Shown piece by piece: positions 1-9,514 of a stretch of 64,000 bases of DNA (positions are counted from its first letter, which is position 1; the number at the start of each line of letters is the position of its first letter). Origin of the DNA: Coffea arabica (taxonomy: Eukaryota; Streptophyta; Magnoliopsida; Gentianales; Rubiaceae). The stretch is taken from positions 24,756,001 to 24,820,000 of the forward strand of contig NC_092312.1 of the NCBI RefSeq assembly GCF_036785885.1, written 5' to 3'. The notes under the pieces were generated by a model that was not told the origin of the DNA, made no database searches, and saw only the letters and a list, made by a program, of their open reading frames with translations. The position numbers and the translations under genes were made by a program.

Positions 1-10
1 ATATCCCCCC

Positions 11-3000
11 TCAAATTGATGCTGGCTGATCAACAAGCATCAATTTGTCAACAAGAAAGTGATGACGATTTTTGGAGAGAGCTTTAGTAAACACATCCGC
101 AATCTGGAGATCAGTGGGGATATGCGGAAGAAAGATGACCTGAGCATCATATGATTCACGAATAGAGTGACAATCCACTTCAATGTGTTTGGTACGCTCG
201 TGAAATACTGGATTAGCAGCAATTTGAATTGCACTAGTGTTGTCGGCATGGAGCGGTGTAGACCCTTTTTGAGGAAACCTGAGCTCACCTAACAATCCAC
301 GGAGCCAAACAATTTCAGAGCATGCAGAAGACATAGCACGATACTCAGACTCCGTAGAAGACTTAGACACCCTGTCTTGCTTCTTGCTTTTCCAGGAAAC
401 GAGAGAAGTACCAAGGAATATGCACCAACCAGTAACTGAACGTCTAGTATCAGAACAACCAGCCCAATCAGCATCACTATATGCAATCAGGCGAATAGGA
501 GAGTTTGCTGGAAAGAAAAGACCAAGAGAAGAAGTGCTTTTCAAATAGCGAACAATGCGGCGAACAGCTGCCAAATGAAGGTGCCGAGGTGCTTGCATAA
601 ACTGACTAACTTGTTGAACAGTAAAAGAGATATCAGGGCGAGTAATAGTCAGGTAGTTTAGACTACCCACCAGCTGTCGATATAAAGACGGATCAGAGAT
701 AAGATCACCTTCATCATGACGATATTTAACATTCACTTCCAAAGGGATATCAACGGATCGACCATCTTAAAGACCAGCCAAAGCAATTAACTCCCGAATG
801 TATTTGTGCTGGTGTAAGAAAATACCGGTGGAATTAGAATATACCTCAAGACCTAAAAAATACTGTAAAGAACCCAGATCTTTCATATGGAAACAACGTT
901 GAAGATGGTCTTGAAGTTGAGAAATCAATGCAGAATCAGTCCCGATAATAACAATATCATCAACATATACAAGAAGTATGACAATGCCTTTAGATGTCTT
1001 GCAAAGAAACAAAGAGGAATCATACTGGCTTTGGACAAAGGAGAAACCAAGAAGTGCGGAACGAAATTTATCAAACCAAGCACGTGGAGCTTGTTTCAAA
1101 CCATAGAGTGATCGTTTCAACTTACAAACATCACCTGAAGGTGTGGAGAATAACCCTGGTGGTGGAGTCATATAAATGTCTTCTTTCAGATCTCCATGTA
1201 AAAAGGCATTCTTAACGTCCATCTGTCGCAGTGACCATCCCTTAGAAGCAGCAATGGCAAGAACAAGTCGTACCGTAGTCATCTTTGCTACAGGAGCAAA
1301 TGTCTCCTCATAATTGATTCTATATTCCTGTCGATTACCAAAGGCCACCAATCTCGCTTTATGTCTATCAAGCGTTCCATCGGACCGTAATTTAATGGAA
1401 TAGACCCATTTACAGCCAATGGATTTTACACCAGTAGGACAAGGTACGATGTCCCAAGTATGATTCTCCAAAAGAGCTTGAAGTTCTTCGTCCATAGCTT
1501 TTACCCAACATGCATGTTTAATTGCTTGAGAATAAGAGGAAGGTACTGCAGTGTCAACTAAAGCGGCAGAGAAACCATACCTATCAGGAGGCTTGCTGAT
1601 ACGGGAAGATCGTCGTAGAGTCACAGAATCCTCAGAAGTGGTAGGCAGTGGAGCAGGATCGGGAAGGATTTCTAATGATGGAAGTCGTCGACGTTGATAG
1701 ACAATGCCAGGTCTAAATCGTTGAATTGGTGGAGAGATATCATCAAAGCTAGGAAGAACAACATTGTTGGAAGAAAAAGTGTGCTGCTGAAAATAGTACT
1801 CATGCTCAAAGAAAATGACATGTCGAGAGACACGCAAACGATTAGCAACAGCATCATAACATAAGAATCCTTTTTGAGTGGTGCTATAGCCCATAAAGGC
1901 ACACCGAACTGACTGAGCTGCAAGCTTGTAGCGCTCATGAGGTGGTAGGTGAACAAAACAAACACAACCAAATGTGTGTAGCATGTGATAATTAGGATGT
2001 ACACCAAAAAGATGATAATAAGGAGAATCAAAATCCAATTGTTGAGAAGGCAATCGATTAATCAAATACACAGCAGTTGACAAAGCTTCAACCCAAAATC
2101 TAGGGGGTACAGAAGATTGCAAGAGTAATGTTCGAACCATATCCAACAAATGGCGGTTTTTGCGTTCAGCCACCCCATTTTGTTGAGGGGTATAAGGACA
2201 TGATCTCTGAGATATGATCCCTTTGCGTTGCAAGTAGGCTTGGAAGTCATGTGACACATATTCCCTACCATTATCAGACCGTAAGATCTTAATACAAGTG
2301 GAAGATTGTGTCTCAATGTAAGCCACAAAGGTTTGAAAAACAGTAAACACCTCAGCTTTAGTGCGCAGAAAATATATCCATGTGAACCGACTATAGTCAT
2401 CAATGAATGTCACAAAGTATTTATACTGCGCATGTGAAATGACAGGAGTAATATCCCAAACACCACTATGTATTATCTCAAAGCATGCACTAGCACAACC
2501 AACAGAAGTAGGAAAAGGTAACATCTTACTCTTTCCCAATTTACACACAGAACAATCAAGAGATGATGCATGAGTAAAACCTTGATTTTTAGCACCAAGA
2601 AAACCACGCTTTATTAAATCAGATAAAATGACATTATTTGGATGGCCCAATCGTCTATGCCAAATTTCAGCCTTATTTTCAACAATCATAGAGGCTAAAG
2701 ATAAAGTTCTAGGAACAGTAAATTGCAATGGAAATAATCTTCCCACTCTGGGCCCCTTCGCGATTACCTTCCCCGACATCTGGTCCTGCACAAGACAACC
2801 ACCACGAGAGAAATGTACATCACAATGATTCTCCACTAGCTGTCCAACAGAGATTAAATTAGTAGACAACTTAGGAGCAACAAATACATGGCGAAAAGAA
2901 TGTCCAATATCACCAATAGTTGTAATTGGAAGATTACTACCATTAGCAATCTGAATATTTTGGCGACCAGTATATGGCCGCAAATTTTGTAAAAAATCAG

Positions 3001-4036
3001 ATGAACCAGTCATATGATTGGTGGCTCCTAAGTCGATAAACCAAGTAGATGAAGCTGGCTTACCTTGACCTTGAAGACCAAGGGCAGAAAATGCAGTAAG
3101 AATCATCTGCTGGACCATTTCTGGGGTCATAACAGTCTGGCTGGTTGTAGATGTAGGACCAATAACAGGAGCATCTGGAACAGTAGCTTGAAAAGCTTGG
3201 GCTCGCCTGTTTTCCGGACGTGTAGGACATTCCTTGAGAATATGTCCACTTTGCTTACAGTAATTGCAGAATTTCTTACCACAATTGCGAGCAATATGGC
3301 CAAACTCCTTGCAGCTGTAGCACTGCATTTGTCCCTTTCCTCTATTCCTTCCTTGTGCAGCATAAGCAACATTGACAACCTCTGATGTCCCACCAGCTGC
3401 ACTTAGAATTGACTGTGTAGCCAATCTTTGTTCTTCCCGTAACAATTCACCAACACACACATCCAAAGAAGGAACTGGATTTCGATTCAGCAATCCACCC
3501 CGAGCAGTCTCAAATTCTGGCCTCAGTTTCATCAAAAACTGATCACGCATGCTAACTTGATGAACTTTTTGAAAGCTTGCTAAGGCCTCCTTAGGTATCT
3601 CAGAGTAGATGATATCAGAATATTCACCCCACAGATTTAGAAATTCAAAATAATATTGCTCAATAGAGAGATTACCTTGACTGAACTTACTGATATCAAG
3701 TTCAAGCTGAAATCGTCTTGCAGTGTTGTGTTGATGATATATGCGTTTCAGAAAATTCCATATCTCCTTTGCAGTATTAAATGAACGTAAGCTGTTCACC
3801 ATATGAGGTTCAATGGATGCTAAAATCCATGAAATAATTCGTGAATCATTTGTCTCCCATTGACTTATTTCTTTCTCAGTTCCAGAAGTAGTAGAAGACC
3901 CATCAATGTGACCCCAAAGCTCCTTCCCTTTCAGAAACATTCTAAACTGAAATTCCCATGTTGTATAATTCTTCCCTGTAAGTCTGATACCCAAAGTCTC
4001 TGCAGATTGTCTTCCAAAAGAATTCTCAGCAGCCAT
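11..4036 (-). pseudogene. Copia gag-pol polyprotein, interrupted and with damaged active sites
   Basis: One frame runs from an ATG at 4036 to a stop at 11-13, broken by a single in-frame TAA at 767-769 between reverse transcriptase and RNase H. Domains in order: copia-type Gag with two CCHC zinc knuckles (about 3240-3325), aspartic protease near 3030, zinc-binding integrase head (HRRLGH and CxxC), integrase core, reverse transcriptase with the YVDD box, then RNase H with the STESEY and ADxFTK motifs. Two further lesions are visible: the protease active site reads DLG (codons 3026-3034) where the family has DSG or DTG, and the first aspartate of the integrase D-D-E triad is glycine (codon 2462-2464). 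The other two triad positions (SDNGREY and GVAERKN) are present. The rest of the frame is open, so decay is recent or selection against the remainder is weak. Confidence 0.93.
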
Positions 4037-4175
4037 TCTTAACAAAACTCAAATGCAAATCCGAAATCACAGATTGATAAACTAAGAAATATCAAAATCA
4101 GAATGTTGAATAGAAATCAACCCAAAAAGCTATAGAAAAAAAAACACTCAAAATATCTTATAGATTCAAAAGGTA

Positions 4176-4188
4176 GGCTCTGATACCA
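4176..4188 (-). other. Primer binding site of the copia element
   Basis: The minus strand reads TGGTATCAGAGCC, complementary to the 3' end of plant initiator tRNA-Met. It directly abuts the CA that ends the 5' LTR and lies about 140 bases upstream of the gag ATG. Confidence 0.9.
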
Positions 4189-4473
4189 TGTCAAAATTTG
4201 AGTAAATTGACTGGAATCGGCCCCTTTCCTCTTCCTGGTCCTTTCTATTAAATAAGAATTCCTGTACAATCTATTTTTGGTAAACCCCTATATACACTTG
4301 ATTGATTGATCTAATATACAGCTATTGTAACTGATTTTCTATTCTAGGTAAGAAATATATACAGATTTTAGCCATAATGTCTGTCATAATCTGCCATAAT
4401 CTTTCCCATAATATCTGCCACAATCTTTCCCATAACCTCTGCCACAATCTCTGCCATTGATACCATTGATACA
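4189..4473 (-). repeat. 5' LTR of the copia element (outer boundary approximate)
   Basis: The inner end is fixed by the primer binding site; on the minus strand the LTR ends in TTGACA. A likely TATA box (GTGTATATAGG) lies near 4290. The U3 part (about 4375-4465) is built of short imperfect repeats of a motif like GGCAGATATTATGGGAAAGATT, typical of duplicated U3 enhancer blocks. The outer end was placed at TGTATC (4468-4473) because it resembles the inverse of the inner end, but without the partner LTR this is a guess. Confidence 0.6.
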
Positions 4474-4499
4474 ATTGAGCACTTATTCTTTTTTTGCAG

Positions 4500-5289
4500 G
4501 AATGTCCAGGATAGCTGGAGGCTATTCCCAATTCAGTGGGATGGATGCCTCGAGCACCAGTGGAACTTCGAAAGATAGTGGGGCAAATTACAAGAGGCTA
4601 CTCACAGGAACCAGGGATCAGGTCATATTGCCCAGACAGCAAACTTCCTGTGGCACTTATGGAAGAGCAGGAACAAAGTCTGTTTCAATTCAAAGGTTCA
4701 AGAAAGCCACCTGATAGTCACCAGGGCTCAACAAGAATGGCTTGAATATGAAGAGATAGGGAAAGAAGAAAGGAGTCAAATCTTGGATTCAAGCCCCACA
4801 AGTTTAACCAGGCTACCCACGGTGGAAGTCCCAGGAGCAATGTGTGTGGCCACCTGTGGAGCTGTAGATAGAACAAGGAAAAAGGCAGGAATAGGAATAG
4901 TAGTCAGAGATAACAGTAGGAAGCTAACAGCAACAAAGGCGATCCCTTTAACTTTCAGCGGAGATAGGATCTTAACAGATGCTCTAGCAATTCGTACAGG
5001 ATTGTTATTTGCAATGGAACAACAGTGGGCTTCTTTAGAGATCCAATCTGAATGTAAAGCCTTGATAGTTAGGCTAAATGAAGAAGCTGAAGATGAATCC
5101 TAGCTTGCAGTCATCATCAGAGATATAAAGCAACTAAAAGCATCCTTTTGGAAGTGTAATTTCTACTTAGTTAGTCAGCATGAAGATAGAGTTAGTTTTA
5201 AGCTTGCAAAATTTTCAACCAAACTGATACATGATGTTAAGTGGGAAAGATCTTTCCCTCTGTGGCTCAAACGACCATCACAGTCCTGA
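4500..5289 (+). pseudogene. RNase H-like (RVT_3) C-terminal domain, LINE- or host-derived relic
   Basis: Translation from about 4500 gives an N-terminal stretch with a WHLWKSRNK segment and then, from about 4830, a plant-type RNase H fold (CGAVDRTRKKAGIGIVVRD, then DALAIRTGL). A TAG at 5101-5103 interrupts it, but the same frame resumes after the stop with LAKFSTKLIHDVKWERSFP, the usual end of this family, up to TGA at 5287-5289. At the first catalytic position the family has aspartate (DGA) whereas here it is CGA. The 5' part needs a frame change. Such domains occur at the C-terminus of plant LINE ORF2 and in small host genes; I cannot tell which from this piece. A good 3' splice site (TTTTTTTGCAG) precedes it at 4489-4499. 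Confidence 0.75.
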
Positions 5290-5305
5290 TGGAGCAGTTG
5301 CTCCC

Positions 5306-5450
5306 TTTTGTACAATTTTTTTTTTTTTGTCGACACAGGGGTGTTTGGGTCAATCCTTACGGGGTCCGACTAATCCCCTGTGGCCCAGATTTGGTGACCC
5401 AACCTGACCCGAACGCGATAAGTGCGCGGAGGATGCTTCATTTTGTACAA
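5306..5450 (-). mobile_element. Short interspersed element (SINE), reverse orientation
   Basis: A 125-base body (5316-5440) starts with a run of T (poly-A on the minus strand) and is flanked by a perfect 10-bp direct repeat TTTTGTACAA (5306-5315 and 5441-5450). On the minus strand the body contains a box-B-like GTTCGGGTCAGG and a GGATTAGTCGG...CGTAAGG segment of the kind seen in the 3' part of Au-type plant SINEs. The flanking repeat and A-tail support target-primed retroposition. Confidence 0.75.
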
Positions 5451-5764
5451 TGCTGTATAGGCACAAAATTAATTAATATTAAAGCTAGTGACATTTTGAC
5501 AAAAAAAAACTATCACTGATTTCAGAAATCAACGGCTTAGATTGCACTACCTCCTTAGAAAGATGGAAGTCATCAACATTGTGTGAGGGTTAAGATTTAC
5601 CATTCTCACCCGGTGCTTGCTTTTGCCTTTGCTTTTAAAAAAATTTTTTTTTTCTTTATCCTGTCGCGCTTCGTCAATACGACATGTATAGTTTAGTTCA
5701 CAAACTTTGTCAGAGCAATAATTGGCCGGCTTTTTTTCTTCTAGCTATAATCTAAGGAATTAAC
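5441..5764. other. No gene seen
   Basis: AT-rich sequence between the SINE and the start of the duplicated block. No reading frame or structural RNA was recognised. Confidence 0.5.
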
Positions 5765-8390
5765 CCTGCATTTTAGCACTAGGCTACTAGCATTGTTTTC
5801 ATATATTTAGTACATTTTATTTTTTTCTCTACCACTAGTCTAATTTGTAATTCTTGGATCCTTCCTTCTCAACTTGAAATATTGCCTCCAAATGTAGCCT
5901 TTAGTATGTTTCCAAAGATTTCATTGCCAGCCAAGTGCTTTTGATCTACCATATTTTTTCTTTTGGTATTCCATTTTTATTTCACTAGGTAAAAGGTTGA
6001 ATGAACATATTGATGTGAACTAAAATAAAAATGATATGTGCAACCACCCTTTCAAATAAAGTCCCCAAATAGCTTATAATTGCAACCAATTGTTTAACTG
6101 TGTTTTGGACAAACATGTGGGCTGGTTGGCTGCCATATCTTCTAGCATGAACAAAACGAGTAGTATTTACAGTATGGGAACTCTTGGCAAAATCCTTAGC
6201 AAGATGAATCAGATGACCAAATGCCTAACCTCTATGATAACACTCCAAAAAAAAAAGGAAGTGTGTACCAAAAATCCTGAACACCGAGTTCCCAACCCGC
6301 TCTTTTTACTCCTTCCAAATAAATTAAGGGTTAATTATATTTATCTCCCCTGAGGTTTGACCATATTACCAATCAATCCCTATAATTTGTTTAAATAACG
6401 GTCTCACCCTTTGAATGATCAAACATTTAACAAAAACCCCCCTTAATGCCGAAAATGCCCTTTTTGAGGCCATGTTGCATTAAAAAAAGAACATATTTTT
6501 ATTTATTAACCTTCAAATAATCCAAAAAAATAGAAAAAAGTTTTTGCTTATTATTTTATAAAAATCATATCTTTGCTTCCATAAATAGTTTTGAATCAAT
6601 AATTATTTTAAATCTTAAAAATGAATATTAAAAATTAGGTAAATTGAAAGAAAAATAAAAAAGAAGCAATTATTTTAAATCCTCAAGTATGGTTCGAATT
6701 TGTGGTTCAAGGCATGTTGCGGAGAACACAAGGCATGTTTTCCTCAATTTGAACCATACTTCAGGAATTAAAATTATTTTTTCTTTTTTTTTATTTTTCT
6801 TTCAATTTATCTAATTTTTAATATTCATTTTTAAGATTTAAAATAATTATTGATTCAAAACTATTTATGGAAGCAAAGATATGGTTTTTATAAAATAATA
6901 AGCAAAAACATTTTTCTATTTTTTTGGATTGCTTCAGGGTTAATAAAATAAAAATATGTTCTTTTTTTAATGCAACATGGCCTCAATAAGGGCATTTTCG
7001 GCATTAAGGGGGTTTTTGTTAAATGTTTGATTATTCAAAAGGTGAGACCGTTATTTGGACAAATTACAGGGATTGATTGGTAATATGATCAAACCTCAAG
7101 GGAGGTAAATGTAATTAACCCATAAATTAAATATAGTACAGTACCATTTAAATCTATCCTTATTTTATCCTTACATTTTAGATATATCCACCCTAAAAAG
7201 TGAACATTTTCTCAATTTTTTAAAATCTTAAAACTTTACGTTGTGTTTGTAATTTTGAAATCACATCGTAGTTTTCATCCAACGATTGTTGCATGTAGAC
7301 ATTTCTTCGCAAAGATTTTGTGATTAATTGATAGTTGTAACTTGTCCCCTTAACTCAGGAATCATGGTTAAAATTTTTGTTCGGAAAACCATTTTTCATC
7401 AACAATTTTCTACGTTTTCCGTGAACATATTTTTTAATCACTTTTTTACATTTTTTTGATCATTTTTCACTTATCTACTCCTACTCTAATCGAATCTAGG
7501 AAGGAGGCGTAGATGAGCCTACAGGAGAATTGACTGGGATTAAATCACCATCAGACTAGACGGGTGCACTACATATTCATATGAATTTGAGCAAACTATA
7601 TATTGTGGCAAGTTAAGGGATGCAAGATTTGAACCCTTGATTTCTCACCCCATCAAGATTTAAAGTTTTTTATGGTGGCTAAAGATTCAATTACTTTTTT
7701 ACCTCATATATATATAATCGTTATAGTACATTTTCTATAAAAACTTCAAAAAAAATTGCAATCCAAGCAGGACAAGTCCAAAAACACTAGCAGAAGCTGC
7801 TTTAGATTGTAATTTTAAGTAGAAAAATTTTTATATTTTTTGCAAACACATTTTTCAATCATTTTTTTTACCTTACATACATCAAATCACCACAATATAT
7901 ATATATATATATTTTTTATAAAACTCTTAAAAATAGCAATCCAAACAGAAGTAACAAGAACTTTTCAATCCACACTTGACAATGATACATATTCTCAGAT
8001 TTGCTTAATAAAGAATATTTAAAAAAAAAAAGAAATAGAAAAGGCAGATAGGACATCCATCAAAACTCCACCTAGTTTGTATTTTACTAGCCCATAACAA
8101 CAAAACCAAAAAAGCCAGTCTCCCAATTTCAATCCCAAAGCCCAAAGGCCTAGCCTCTCAAGTTTGAGGAAAGGATAAAAATTTTTTCTATTTTACAACT
8201 GTGCCCCCATTTGCCAAAAACCCTAAACTCTAACTCCACCTTTTTCCACTCTTCCCCCCCCCATCTAGCCATTTCTAGCCTCCTCAGCCGTCCTTTGTTT
8301 AGTCACACAAAATTTCCACTCTTCACTGGCTCTTTCTTCATCTCCATAAAAAACCCACCTCCCAAACCATGACAGAAGAAGAACAAAAAA
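5765..8390. repeat. Left copy of a tandem duplication containing the dyskerin 5' region
   Basis: From the sequence ATTTTAGCACTAGGCTACTAGC to just past an ATGACAGAA start, this block is colinear with 9245-15000 once the later insertions are removed. Shared landmarks: 5765/9250, the TGAACAAA.CGAGTAGTATTTACAGTATG block at 6148/11906, the AAGTGAACATTTT block at 7199/12121, the AAAGCCCAAAGGCCTAGC block at 8140/13722, and the CCTAAAC...CATTTCTAGCC leader at 8220/14850. A foldback MITE (6328-7121) is present only in this copy. The copy ends shortly after the dyskerin start codon, so the rest of the gene was never copied or has been lost. Confidence 0.8.
6319..7130. mobile_element. Mutator-type foldback MITE with 9-bp target duplication
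   Basis: The element (6328-7121, 794 bp) is almost entirely an inverted repeat: two arms of roughly 380 bases starting GGGTTAATTA and ending TAATTAACCC, joined by a short loop near 6710-6750. It is flanked by a perfect 9-bp direct repeat ATAAATTAA (6319-6327 and 7122-7130); 9 bp is the usual Mutator target size. The equivalent site in the other copy of the duplication (about 12050) lacks it. It has no coding capacity. A relative lies at 22896-23375. Confidence 0.87.
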
Positions 8391-8452
8391 TAAGTTTTGT
8401 GCCTTTTTTTGGCGGGAGGATTGGTTATATATATAAAAAAAAAGTGAAGTAG
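8369..8452 (+). pseudogene. Truncated dyskerin 5' remnant
   Basis: After a leader closely related to that of the dyskerin gene at 14988, the context CCAAACCATGACAGAAG recurs here. The frame then diverges (MTEEEQKIS...) and stops after 27 codons, with none of the conserved dyskerin domains. It is the broken 5' end of the left copy of the tandem duplication. Whether it is still transcribed from its copied telo-box leader cannot be seen. Confidence 0.6.
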
Positions 8453-8465
8453 TTTTGGATTGAAA

Positions 8466-8657
8466 AGTGCCAGTAGGGGTGGGCAAAATTATTCGCTAAC
8501 CCGAAAATCCGTCATATCCGATCCGATCCGATCCGAAAATTAGGATATCCGATTTTTATTATTTGATCGGGTCAAAAGAGGGTCGGGTATCCGCTAAGAT
8601 GCGGGGCGGGTTAGGGTCACATAATTAAAAACCCGCGGATACCCGATCCGCCCCGCA

Positions 8658-8688
<31 letters not shown>

Positions 8689-9227
8689 TATTTTTATTTT
8701 TATTTTTATACACACACTATAAAATAATAAGTTAGAACTAAATAAGTAATTTTATTGAATAAATTGCATTACAAAATATGAGAGACTATAGTTTATTTAC
8801 AAGATTCATTTGTAAAGGCCATGATCTTATATTTTATAGAAAAAAGTTTAATTAATGTGGAATATATATATTAAAAATTGTGCTACTCATTTCAAATTTT
8901 TATTGATTTTGAATTCTTTTAATTTTTTTCCTTTATCTTATATTCTCTTCATATGCTTGTTTCTTGGTGGGAAACCTTTTTTTAGAAAAAAAATTATTAA
9001 ATCTTAGATGAATGTGTAAAATATAAAATTAAATTGATATAAATAATTTTTTTAAAAAAATTAAATGATAAACGGGACGGGACGGGTACCGGCTGATCCG
9101 ACCCGGGTACCCGCTGATATTCGGGGCGAGTAAGGGTCAGAAAATGGCTGATCCGCAAGGTGCGGATCGGGTCAGCCAAATGGTGAATGGGGCGGGTACC
9201 CGACCCGCGCCCACCCCTAAGTGCCAG
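8466..9227. mobile_element. Non-autonomous hAT-type element, 8-bp target duplication
   Basis: The element (8474-9219, 746 bp) starts TAGGGGTGGGC and ends GCCCACCCCTA, and is flanked by a perfect 8-bp repeat AGTGCCAG (8466-8473 and 9220-9227). Short terminal repeats with 8-bp duplications are the hAT signature. The subterminal regions are packed with GATCCG and CGGGTACCCG repeats, probable transposase-binding sites, around an AT-rich core that holds an (AT)n tract. There is no transposase. It sits exactly at the junction between the two copies of the tandem duplication. Confidence 0.9.
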
Positions 9228-9514
9228 GAATCAAGATCAAGCCTTGCTCTACATTTTAGTACTAGGCTACTAGCAAGTTTTCATCTATTCAATATATGTT
9301 ATTTTTTTTTCTTAGTAAAGTAAAGTAATTCTTGTACCCTTCTTTCTCAACTTGAAATAATCCCTCCAAATGCAGCCTATAATATGTTTCCAAAGATTTC
9401 ATTGCTAGCCAAGTGCTTTTGATCCACCATATGTTTTTCTTTTGAAATTCCTTTTTTGTTTCACTAGATAACAGTTGAATGAACATATCGATGTGAGCTA
9501 AAATTAAAATGATA

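Larger units (their letters stand above)
1..4473 (-). mobile_element. Ty1/copia LTR retrotransposon, left LTR outside window
   Basis: The element reads on the minus strand in the order 5' LTR, primer binding site, gag, protease, integrase, reverse transcriptase, RNase H, polypurine tract. Integrase before reverse transcriptase defines Ty1/copia. A purine tract (TTGAGGGGGG on the minus strand) sits right after the stop at 11-13, so the 3' LTR must start at or just beyond the left edge of the window. The primer binding site at 4176-4188 matches the 3' end of initiator tRNA-Met, as in most plant copia elements. The outer end of the 5' LTR is uncertain because the partner LTR is not visible. Coding lesions in three enzymes suggest the copy cannot move by itself. 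Confidence 0.93.

Noticed and set aside
4486-4499. 3' splice site as proof of an expressed gene containing the RNase H domain
   Set aside because: The domain downstream has a stop, a lost catalytic residue and a frameshift, so the site was recorded only as a hint.
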